Of a DNA stretch of 50,033 bases, positions 33,859 through 41,066 are shown piece by piece. The translations under genes and the position numbers were made by a program. The stretch covers positions 1 through 50,033 of the forward strand of contig PUNC01000175.1 of NCBI GenBank assembly GCA_003551625.1, read 5' to 3'. The notes under the pieces are model-generated. The model ran no database searches. It saw only the letters and a program-made list of their open reading frames with translations, and was not told the DNA's origin. Origin of the DNA: PVC group bacterium. GTDB taxonomy: Bacteria; Auribacterota; Erginobacteria; Erginobacterales; PUNC01. Each line of letters opens with the position of its first letter. Position 1 is the stretch's first letter.

Positions 33859-34611
33859 CTACAGAACATTATCGAAGATCGCCCGGGCGGATTGCCAGGC
33901 TTCCGAATCTTCAGAAAGCTCCAGCAGCGACCCGCCCTCCCATTCCCAGTCCGAAAGCAGGGGATCGAACGGCACCACGCCGGCCAGCGGCAGGCCGAGC
34001 CTCTGGGCCTCTTTGACCAGAACCTCCTCCCGTCCCCCCGGGGCCTGATTGACGGCCACCGCTTCCCGCCCGACCTCTATCCCCAGCTCCCGTGCCAGTT
34101 CCCGGATCCGGGCGGCGGTAGCCAGCCCGGAGGGGGACGGACCGGAGACGATCAGCATCACGTCCATCTTCCGGACCAGCCGGCGGCTGAGGTGCTCCAG
34201 GCCGGCCTCGTTGTCGATGATCACCACCGGATACCTTGCCTGCATAGTCCGGATGATCTCCCGCAGAACCTGGTTGGGATAGCAGTAGCAGCCCGGCCCT
34301 TCGGGACGGCCCATCGCCAGCAGGTCGAAACCTTCCGATTCCGCCAGAAGCTCCTCCACCCCCAGCTTGAGAAAATCAACCTTGCTCAAGCCGCCCGCTT
34401 GACGGCGGACCCGGTCGATAAGCTCCTCGCAGACGCTTCCCACGCCGCCCGCGCCTTCCAGGCCCACCGACCGGCTCAGCGTCGAGTTGGGATCGGCGTC
34501 GATCGCCAGAACCGGCTTCAAGGATCCGGCCAGGAAATACTTCAGCGCCAGCGCGGCCAGGGTAGTCTTGCCGGTGCCGCCTTTTCCGCAGATTCCGATA
34601 GTCCGGCTCAC
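33859..34611 (-). CDS. cooC: CooC-type nickel-insertion ATPase
   Basis: A 250-residue P-loop ATPase of the MinD/Mrp superfamily. Deviant Walker A CGKGGTGKTT at residues 8-17, and the CooC-specific Cys-x-Cys (GPGCYCYPN, Cys108 and Cys110), which binds nickel at the dimer interface in CooC1. CooC proteins load Ni into CO dehydrogenase or acetyl-CoA synthase. No such enzyme is in this window. Its start overlaps the stop of the MetE-like gene in ATGA, so the two are coupled. Confidence 0.88.
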   Translation of the reverse strand: MSRTIGICGKGGTGKTTLAALALKYFLAGSLKPVLAIDADPNSTLSRSVGLEGAGGVGSVCEELIDRVRRQAGGLSKVDFLKLGVEELLAESEGFDLLAMGRPEGPGCYCYPNQVLREIIRTMQARYPVVIIDNEAGLEHLSRRLVRKMDVMLIVSGPSPSGLATAARIRELARELGIEVGREAVAVNQAPGGREEVLVKEAQRLGLPLAGVVPFDPLLSDWEWEGGSLLELSEDSEAWQSARAIFDNVL

Positions 34612-35654
34612 CGCGGAAACTCCCCGCCGAACCGGCGCAGAACTTCCAGGACCTCCCGGCTCAACTCTTCGGAAAGGGTGCCCAGGCCGCAGCTGGGGGT
34701 GATCATCGCCGAACCGGCGACCAGCTCCCCGCCGGCTCCTTCCGTCTCCAGCCGCCCCCAGAAATCGAACAGAAGCCGGCGCAGTTGATCGTAATCCCGG
34801 GAACCGATCTCTTCGGACGAGGGGACGATTCCCCAGGCCAGCGCCCCGCCTTCCGCGATAAAATCCCGGATCCGTTCCCGGTAGAGCAGCAGGTTGTCGC
34901 CGTAACCGAAGGCGTCAAAATTCAGGATGTCCACGCCCGTCTTCAGGGGAACCGACCAGTCGGTGTTCGCGCAGCAGTGAATTCCGGCCAGCGCGCCTTC
35001 TCCGTGGATCGCTTCGACCACCTCGGCGATCCTCTCCGTCACGTCTTCTTCCCGAAGACTGATCACCGCCGAACCGAGGGCCGCCAGGTATGGTTCATCG
35101 ATGAAGATCATCACCCGGTCGCAGAATTCCTTCAGGACGCGGACCTGCCACCGGGCCTTCATCGCCAGGGACTTGACGATGGCGTCGGCCACCTCGGGAT
35201 GGTAGAAAGCCGGCCGGCGGTCCTGGTCGGTGACCGTCATTCCGAAAGTGACCGGACCGACCACGCACCCCTTGAGGTAACCGGAGCGGTCGGCGGACCC
35301 CAGAAGCCGGAGAAAAGCGTCCAGCCCCCCGGCGTAATCCGGGGTGAGGGCGAAGTGATCGACGTCGTCTTCGATAAGGCGGCCGTAGAACTTCTCCAGC
35401 CGCCCGGGCAGGGTGTCGTCGATCCGGAAGTACACCTTCTCCGAGTCCTCATCCAGGACCAGGGCCGGCATCCCGGCGCTGAACTGCACGGTCATCTTTT
35501 CCCGGAAAGAGCGCCGGGGGAGCTGGGGCCAGGCCGGACAGTGGGGCAGCGTCTCCAGGACCAGGCGGCAGGCCGCAGCGGGATCGCGGTGGGGAAGGCT
35601 TCCCACCATCGTCACCAGCCCGCGGGGACGGAAGTTGCGCGCCCGCGCCGTCAT
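34608..35654 (-). CDS. Core-MetE-like zinc methyltransferase (UROD/MetE superfamily)
   Basis: The true start is the ATG at 35654, overlapping the epimerase stop in ATGA; the ORF-track extension is spurious. The 348-residue protein resembles the C-terminal catalytic half of cobalamin-independent methionine synthase. Zinc ligands are visible: H226-x-C228 in GIHCCANTDW, an acidic residue at Asp247 (DILNFDAFG; Glu in E. coli MetE), and C322 in TPSCGLGTL. The folate-binding N-terminal half of MetE is absent. Short 'core' MetE proteins take methyl from a methylcorrinoid protein to homocysteine in some anaerobes. The CooC neighbour supports a corrinoid/CODH setting. Alternative: a UROD-type methyl-corrinoid transferase (MtaA-like). 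Confidence 0.75.
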   Translation of the reverse strand: MTARARNFRPRGLVTMVGSLPHRDPAAACRLVLETLPHCPAWPQLPRRSFREKMTVQFSAGMPALVLDEDSEKVYFRIDDTLPGRLEKFYGRLIEDDVDHFALTPDYAGGLDAFLRLLGSADRSGYLKGCVVGPVTFGMTVTDQDRRPAFYHPEVADAIVKSLAMKARWQVRVLKEFCDRVMIFIDEPYLAALGSAVISLREEDVTERIAEVVEAIHGEGALAGIHCCANTDWSVPLKTGVDILNFDAFGYGDNLLLYRERIRDFIAEGGALAWGIVPSSEEIGSRDYDQLRRLLFDFWGRLETEGAGGELVAGSAMITPSCGLGTLSEELSREVLEVLRRFGGEFPR

Positions 35655-36598
35655 TCGCCTTCCGCCGCGGTCTCCGCCCGGTAGCGTTCCCGAAAGTGTT
35701 CGGCGGCGAGACCTATCCCCTCCTTCAGGCCGACCCGCGGAGTCCAGCCGAAAGCTTCTTCCGCCTTCTTTGAGCTCAGCACGCACCGGAGTTGCTCGCC
35801 GGCCGCGGGAGGGCCGTGAATCTCGGCGGCCGAAGACGACAGTGCTTCCCGGAGAAGACGAAAGATCCCGTTGACGTCGGTCTCCCGGCCGGTCCCGATA
35901 TTGTAGATTCCGGGGCGGGCGGCGCGGGCGGCCAGCAGATTCGCCCGGGCCACGTCCCCGACATAGACGAAATCGCGGGTCTGCCGGCCGTCGCCGTTGA
36001 TTACCGGTCGGTCGCCGACCAGCATCTTGCGGGCGAAAATCGCCACCACCCCCGCCTCGCCGAGGTCGTTCTGGCGAGGGCCGTAAACATTTCCGTAACG
36101 GAGCATCACCGCCTCCAGCCCGGAGGCCAGCCGGTAATAGTATAGATATTTTTCCACCGCCAGCTTGGTGATCCCGTAAGGAGAGACCGGGCGCGGGGGA
36201 TGATCCTCGTCGGCGGGAAAGTAATCCTGTTCCCCGTAGATGGCGCCCCCGGTGGAAGCAAAGACGAATCTTTTCACGCCGGCGTCGCGGCAGGCCTCCA
36301 GGATGTTGAGACTGCCCAGGATGTTGACGGCGGCGTCGGCCACGGGGTCCTTGACCGAGGCCCGAACGTCGATCTGAGCGGCGTGATGATTGACCAGGTC
36401 GAATCCGCCCTCCCGGATGACCGCGGCGGCGGCGGGAGAGGAAATATCGGCTTCGATAAACTCGGCGGCCGGGGGCAGGTTCTCTTTCCGGCCGGTGGTT
36501 AGGTTGTCCAGAATGGTGACCCGGAAGCCTTCCCGCAGGTAGGCTTCGGCGATGTGGGAGCCGATGAAGCCGGCGCCGCCGGTGATCAAGGTTTTCAT
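35651..36598 (-). CDS. NAD-dependent sugar-nucleotide epimerase/dehydratase (GalE-like SDR)
   Basis: A 315-residue extended SDR. Rossmann TGGAGFIGSHIAEAYL at the N-terminus; catalytic YGITK (Tyr-x-x-x-Lys) at about residues 150-154; ATTGG Ser/Thr in FASTGGAIYGEQD. Similar to UDP-glucose 4-epimerase. It works on a nucleotide-sugar for LPS or exopolysaccharide. It lies in a cluster of such genes (DegT, second epimerase, UDP-Glc dehydrogenase) and overlaps the MetE-like gene by 4 bp. Substrate not determined. Confidence 0.92.
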   Translation of the reverse strand: MKTLITGGAGFIGSHIAEAYLREGFRVTILDNLTTGRKENLPPAAEFIEADISSPAAAAVIREGGFDLVNHHAAQIDVRASVKDPVADAAVNILGSLNILEACRDAGVKRFVFASTGGAIYGEQDYFPADEDHPPRPVSPYGITKLAVEKYLYYYRLASGLEAVMLRYGNVYGPRQNDLGEAGVVAIFARKMLVGDRPVINGDGRQTRDFVYVGDVARANLLAARAARPGIYNIGTGRETDVNGIFRLLREALSSSAAEIHGPPAAGEQLRCVLSSKKAEEAFGWTPRVGLKEGIGLAAEHFRERYRAETAAEGE

Positions 36599-36670
36599 AA
36601 AAGCCCCTGGCTGGCCCCGAGTATTCGTCAGGGCTATCGTTTTGACGTTTAAACGGTTAAATATTGCTGT

Positions 36671-36722
36671 TCCGGGCTAAAGCCTCAAAGGTTTCCGTCC
36701 GCCCCCCGGCTGAAAGCCCGGA
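36671..36722. repeat. Nested REP-like hairpins between the epimerase and DegT genes
   Basis: TCCGGGCT (36671-36678) pairs perfectly with AGCCCGGA (36715-36722), and each side also has its own small GGCT-AA/GAA-AGCC hairpin. It lies 16 bp downstream of the DegT stop, so it may end or stabilise that transcript. The rest of 36599-36737 shows nothing clear. Confidence 0.55.
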
Positions 36723-36737
36723 CGATTGGAGGCGGGG

Positions 36738-37841
36738 CTAGCGACCGAAGAATTCCCGGATGGCCCCGGCCACCTCGTCCAGCTGTTCTTCTGAAAGTTG
36801 AGGATAAATCGGAAGCGCCAGGGTTTGGAGGGCGGCCGACTCCGATTCCGGGAAGTCTCCCCGGCGGTACCCGAGACGCTCGTAGCATTGCTGGAGATGA
36901 AGCGGAACCGGGTAGTAGATCTCGGTGCCGATACCCTTCTTCGTGAGGTATTCCTTGAGTTCGTCCCGCCGGGGGGTGCGGATCACGTATTGATTAAAGA
37001 CGCTTTGGTTGCCCTCGCGGACCAACGGCAGGGCGAGCGGCAGACCTTCAAGCGCCCGGCTGTAGTAGGCGGCGTTTTTTCTTCTGCCCCGGTGCCATCT
37101 CTCCAGGTGCGGCAGCTTGACCAGGATCACCGCCGCCTGGAGCGCGTCCATCCGGCTGTTGATCCCCACCAGGCGATGGTAATACTTGGGCTGGGCGCCG
37201 TGCTCCCTTAACACGGTCAGCAGCTCGGCCAGGTCGTCCCGGCCGGTGGTGATGAAACCCCCGTCGCCGCAGGCGCCCAGGTTTTTGGAGGGGAAAAAGC
37301 TGAAACAGCCCATAACCCCCATCGAGCCCGCCTTCTTTTCCCGGCTGACCGCCCCCACGGCCTGGGCGGCGTCCTCGATCACCGCCAGGTTCTTGCGGGC
37401 GGCCAGCTCCAGGATCGGCTCCATCTCGGCGCACTGCCCGTAGAGGTGAACCGGGATGATCGCCCGGGTTCTTTCGGTGACGGCGCCGGCGACCTGGCCG
37501 GGATCGATGTTGTAGGTCGCCGGTTCGATGTCCACGAATACCGGTTTCGCCCCCAGCCGGGATATGCTCCCCGCGGTGGCGAAAAACGTGTAGGGGGTGG
37601 TTATCACCTCGTCGCCGGGGCCGACGTCCAGGGCCATCAGCGCCAGCAGCAGGGCGTCGGTCCCCGAAGCGCAGGCCACGGCGTGTTCGACCCCGCAGTA
37701 TTCGGCCAGCGCCCGCTCCATCGCCACCATCTTCTCGCCCTTGATGTACCGCCCGCTTCGGAGAACTTCCAAAACGGCGGTTTCCATCTCTTCCCCGACC
37801 TCCCGGTACTGGGCGGCAAGGTCAAGCAGCGGAACACTCAT
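36738..37841 (-). CDS. DegT/DnrJ/EryC1/StrS family sugar aminotransferase
   Basis: A 367-residue PLP enzyme. ACASGTDALLLALMAL and PVHLYGQCAEM are typical; the PLP-lysine lies in FFPSKNLGACGDGG. Family members transfer an amino group from glutamate to a keto-sugar nucleotide (for example WbpE makes UDP-diamino-uronate precursors). With the neighbouring UDP-glucose dehydrogenase and epimerases it fits synthesis of an amino sugar or uronic acid for cell-surface glycan. Product unknown. Confidence 0.92.
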   Translation of the reverse strand: MSVPLLDLAAQYREVGEEMETAVLEVLRSGRYIKGEKMVAMERALAEYCGVEHAVACASGTDALLLALMALDVGPGDEVITTPYTFFATAGSISRLGAKPVFVDIEPATYNIDPGQVAGAVTERTRAIIPVHLYGQCAEMEPILELAARKNLAVIEDAAQAVGAVSREKKAGSMGVMGCFSFFPSKNLGACGDGGFITTGRDDLAELLTVLREHGAQPKYYHRLVGINSRMDALQAAVILVKLPHLERWHRGRRKNAAYYSRALEGLPLALPLVREGNQSVFNQYVIRTPRRDELKEYLTKKGIGTEIYYPVPLHLQQCYERLGYRRGDFPESESAALQTLALPIYPQLSEEQLDEVAGAIREFFGR

Positions 37842-37853
37842 AACAACCTCCTG

Positions 37854-38816
37854 TCAAGGTCTGGGCTGAAAATGTTTCAATCGGTACCAATCCACGGTCT
37901 CGGCCAGCCCCTCGGAGAAAGAGACCGCGGGGCGGTATCCGAGCGTCTTTTCGGCTTTCGAGATCTCGGCCCGGGAATGCCGGACATCGCCGGGACGGGC
38001 CGGGGCGAGGGTCGGCTCCAGCGGACTCGAGGTCAGCCGCGAGATCTCGCCGGCCAGCCGCCAGAGATCGATTCTTTCCCCGCAGGCAATGTTGAAAGTC
38101 TCCCCCCAGGCGGAGTCGGGAGCGTCGAGCACCCGGAGGTTGCCCCTCACCACGTTGCCGACATAGGTGAAGTCCCGGCTCTGGCGCCCGTCGCCGTAAA
38201 TCACCGGCCGGTCTCCCCGGAGGGCGGCGGAGATGAACCGGGGAATGACCGCCGAGTAGGGCGAATCGGGGTCCTGCCGCGGCCCGAAGACATTGAAGTA
38301 GCGCAGGCAGACCGCGGGCAGGCGGTAAACCTTCCAGTAGAGCCGGCAGAAGAGTTCACAGCTGTATTTTCCGGCCGCGTAGGGAGAGAGGGGGCGGCAA
38401 GGCAGATCCTCGGACTTGACCTCGCTCTCCGTGTCGCCGTAAACCGAAGATGAAGACCCGAAAGCGAAACGGCGGACGGCGGCCGAGCGCGACTCTTCAA
38501 GCAGGACCAGGGTGCCTTCCACGTTGACCGAGGTCGTGCCGACCGGATCCCGAAAGGACCGGGGAACCGACGGCAGGGCCGCCTGGTGGAAGACCGCGCT
38601 CACGCCTTTCAGGGTCTCCCGGACCGTTTCCCGGTCGCGGATGTCCCCCTCCACCAATTCCACCCGGGAGGCGAAAGAAGCGATATTCTCCAGCCGGCCG
38701 GTGGAAAAGTTATCGAGGATCCTCACCCGGAACCCCCTCTCCAGAAGGGCCTGGGCCAGATGGGAACCGATAAATCCCCCTCCCCCGGTGACCAGAACCG
38801 TGCCCGGCGTCTCCAA
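37854..38816 (-). CDS. UDP-GlcNAc/Glc 4-epimerase-like SDR (WbpP type)
   Basis: A 320-residue extended SDR. Rossmann VTGGGGFIGSHLAQALL; catalytic YAAGK (Tyr-x-x-x-Lys); AALPSVPRSFRDPVGTTSVNVEGTL resembles the WbpP/GNE group, which accept UDP-N-acetyl sugars. YFNVFGPRQDPDSPYSAVIP follows. It stands 4 bp after the UDP-glucose dehydrogenase and 12 bp before the DegT gene, so these act in one pathway. Specificity is inferred from motif resemblance. Confidence 0.9.
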   Translation of the reverse strand: METPGTVLVTGGGGFIGSHLAQALLERGFRVRILDNFSTGRLENIASFASRVELVEGDIRDRETVRETLKGVSAVFHQAALPSVPRSFRDPVGTTSVNVEGTLVLLEESRSAAVRRFAFGSSSSVYGDTESEVKSEDLPCRPLSPYAAGKYSCELFCRLYWKVYRLPAVCLRYFNVFGPRQDPDSPYSAVIPRFISAALRGDRPVIYGDGRQSRDFTYVGNVVRGNLRVLDAPDSAWGETFNIACGERIDLWRLAGEISRLTSSPLEPTLAPARPGDVRHSRAEISKAEKTLGYRPAVSFSEGLAETVDWYRLKHFQPRP

Positions 38817-38820
38817 GGAT

Positions 38821-40113
38821 TCAGAACCTCCCCACGCTCTGATAGGTGAAACCCAACTCCCTCATCCGGGCGGGATCGTAAATATTCCTTCCGTCGATGA
38901 CGATCGGGTGGTGAAGCAGCCCCTTGATCCTTTGGAGGTCCATCTCCTTGAATTCGTTCCACTCGGTGAGGATGATCAGGGCCTCGCTCCCCTCGGCCGC
39001 CTGGTAGGGGTCGGAACAGTATTGTATCCCCTCGAGTTCCTCCCGGGCCTTGTCCATCGACTGGGGATCGTAAGCCTTGATCGAGGCGCCCTCCTTGAGC
39101 AACCGGTCGATCAGCACCAGCGAGGGGGCGTTACGCATATCGTCGGTGTTGGGCTTGAAAGCCAGCCCCAGGATCCCCAGCTGCTTGCCCTCCAGGATCC
39201 AGAGGGTCTGCTTTATCTTCTCGAAAAAGAAGTCGATCTGTTCCCGGTTGATCCGCTCGACTTCCTTGAGGAGGCGGAAGTCGTACCCCAGCTCCTCGCT
39301 GATCTTAACGAAAGCCGAAACATCCTTGGGGAAACAGGAGCCGCCGTATCCGATTCCGGCGTTCAGAAACTGGGTGCCGATGCGCTTGTCCAGCCCCATT
39401 CCCCTGGTCACCTCCTCCACATTGGCTCCGGCCTTCTCGCAGATCCGGGAAAGAGCGTTGGCGAACGATATTTTCGTGGCCAGGAAGGAGTTGGAAGCGT
39501 GCTTGATGATCTCGGCGCTGTTGATGTCGGTGATTATCACCGGGGCGTCGAGAGGCTGGTAAAGGTCGGTCAGCGCCCGGGCGGCCTTTTCGCTGGCGGT
39601 CCCGATGACGATGCGGTCGGGATGGAAGGTATCGTAGATCGCGGAACCTTCCCGGAGGAATTCCGGGTTGGAGACGACGTCGAATTCCACCGATTCGGCG
39701 CTGTAGCGACGGATCGTCTCGGCCACTTTCTCGCCGGTCTTGACCGGGACGGTGCTCTTGTCCACCACGATCTTGTATCCGTCGAGATTCTCGGCGACCT
39801 CGCGGGCCACCGCGGCCACGGCGGTAAGGTCCGCCGAACCGTCGGGGCGGGCGGGGGTGCTGACGGCGATGAAGACGATCTCGGAAGCCTTGACCCCCTC
39901 GGCGATGGAGGTGGTATAGCGGATCCGGTCTTTGGCGTGGCAGTTGCGGAGAATCTCCTCCAGACCGGGCTCATAGATCGGCACCTGCCCCCGCTCGAGC
40001 ATCTCGATCTTCTTCTCGTCGTTATCGACGCAGATAACGGTATTGCCCAGCTCCGCCAGGCAAGCGCCGGTCACCAACCCCACGTAACCGGTGCCGATGA
40101 TGCAGACTTTCAT
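38821..40113 (-). CDS. UDP-glucose 6-dehydrogenase
   Basis: A 430-residue UDP-glucose/GDP-mannose dehydrogenase. I start at the ATG at 40113 (AAGGAGG upstream), which opens on the Rossmann MKVCIIGTGYVGLVTGACLAELG; the ORF-track extension is untranslated leader. Catalytic Cys is in GYGGSCFPKDVSAF, and NAFLATKISFANA-type and RILGLAFKPNTDDMRNAPS segments follow. It oxidises UDP-glucose to UDP-glucuronate. First gene of the sugar-nucleotide cluster. Confidence 0.95.
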   Translation of the reverse strand: MKVCIIGTGYVGLVTGACLAELGNTVICVDNDEKKIEMLERGQVPIYEPGLEEILRNCHAKDRIRYTTSIAEGVKASEIVFIAVSTPARPDGSADLTAVAAVAREVAENLDGYKIVVDKSTVPVKTGEKVAETIRRYSAESVEFDVVSNPEFLREGSAIYDTFHPDRIVIGTASEKAARALTDLYQPLDAPVIITDINSAEIIKHASNSFLATKISFANALSRICEKAGANVEEVTRGMGLDKRIGTQFLNAGIGYGGSCFPKDVSAFVKISEELGYDFRLLKEVERINREQIDFFFEKIKQTLWILEGKQLGILGLAFKPNTDDMRNAPSLVLIDRLLKEGASIKAYDPQSMDKAREELEGIQYCSDPYQAAEGSEALIILTEWNEFKEMDLQRIKGLLHHPIVIDGRNIYDPARMRELGFTYQSVGRF

Positions 40114-40199
40114 TATCGCACCCTCCTTTTCGGTTTCAAAGGGAGTAAGGATACCCGATACCGCCCCCCGGGCAAAGTAATCTTTTCCGGAAAAATAGC

Positions 40200-40230
40200 T
40201 TGAACAACCGAAAGAGCTGGCGGGTATAAT
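40200..40230 (+). promoter_or_regulatory. Promoter candidate for the OmpW-like gene (TTGAAC-N19-TATAAT)
   Basis: A perfect TATAAT (40225-40230) with TTGAAC 19 bp upstream (40200-40205). Spacing is a little long. It lies 83 bp before the OmpW-like ATG. Confidence 0.5.
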
Positions 40231-40312
40231 ACTGGAGAGTGGAGGATAAAATAGCCGGGGCGTCAGGGATCGGGTGATCTTCGCCGAACCGGTCGAAAGA
40301 ATGGAGCTTGGA

Positions 40313-40975
40313 ATGAAACAATGGTTCATCGCGGGGCTAGCCGCGGCCGTCTTGGCGGCGACGGCCGGCGAAACTTTTTCCCAGGAGTTCCGGTTGGGCG
40401 GGAACGTCTCTTACCTGATACCCACCCCGAAAGAATTTTCCAGCGAATTCGGCTACGGGGCGCGTCTCAAATACAAGTTTCACGACACGCTGGGCTTCGA
40501 GATCGGCGGCGACTTTTTTGAATGGAGCGTGGAGGAGCTGATCGTGATGCCTTACCAAATCGCCCCGGGCCCGGTCTGGTACAAGGAGAAAAACCGGGTC
40601 TTCCCGCTCCACTTCAGCGTTCTGATCTTCTCGCCGGAAGTCACCCAGGAAGGGAGACCCTACCTGGCGGTGGGAGGCGGTTATTATTTCGTCCGGGCGG
40701 ATATCGAAGGAGGCTACCGGGCGCGGGTGGACGGAAGAGATTTTGACTTCGACATCACCGGCGACGTCAGCGGCGGGCCCGGCTTCCACGTGGGTGCGGG
40801 AATAGATTTCTTTCTGGGTGAGAACATCTTCCTCAACGTCGACGCCCGCTGGGTCTACACCCGCATCAAGCGGGAGCAGACCCACTTCAACCCGGAATTG
40901 GGCTCGGTGACCGAGAAAGACCGGCCGCTTTTCAACAACTGGCAGCTCCGCGCCGGTTTGGAGTATAAGTTTTAG
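40313..40975 (+). CDS. Outer-membrane beta-barrel protein, OmpW-like
   Basis: I use the ATG at 40313 (GGAG seven bases upstream, and directly followed by a signal peptide MKQWFIAGLAAAVLAA...TFSQ). The 220-residue product alternates hydrophobic strands and glycine-rich turns, ending GLEYKF with the C-terminal Phe needed for BAM insertion. The LAVGGGYYFVRADIEGG and GAGIDFFLGENIFLNVDARW segments fit the OmpW/OmpX class of small barrels. Ligand unknown. It is isolated from its neighbours, convergent with the polytopic membrane protein gene downstream. Confidence 0.75.
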   Translation: MKQWFIAGLAAAVLAATAGETFSQEFRLGGNVSYLIPTPKEFSSEFGYGARLKYKFHDTLGFEIGGDFFEWSVEELIVMPYQIAPGPVWYKEKNRVFPLHFSVLIFSPEVTQEGRPYLAVGGGYYFVRADIEGGYRARVDGRDFDFDITGDVSGGPGFHVGAGIDFFLGENIFLNVDARWVYTRIKREQTHFNPELGSVTEKDRPLFNNWQLRAGLEYKF

Positions 40976-40977
40976 AA

Positions 40978-41041
40978 GGTTCCAGGTTCAAAGGTTCAAA
41001 GGTTTTGAACTGTTAACCTCTGAACCTTGAACTTTTGAACC
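40978..41041. repeat. Facing arrays of GGTTC and GAACC words between convergent genes
   Basis: GGTTC-like words start at 40978, 40985, 40993 and 41001 (spacing 7-8 bp); complementary AACC/GAACC words follow at 41014, 41022, 41030 and 41037. The halves can fold on each other. It fills most of the 91-bp gap between two convergent genes and probably acts as a bidirectional terminator. Same architecture as the GGGAC/GTCCC array at 16949, but different words. Confidence 0.85.
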
Positions 41042-41066
41042 CCTGATCGAGCGCGTCAGCGATCGA

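Noticed and set aside
40114-40329. 72-residue N-terminal extension of the UDP-glucose dehydrogenase ORF
   Set aside because: The Rossmann domain starts at the ATG at 40113, which has a strong RBS; the extension overlaps the OmpW-like promoter region and looks untranslated.
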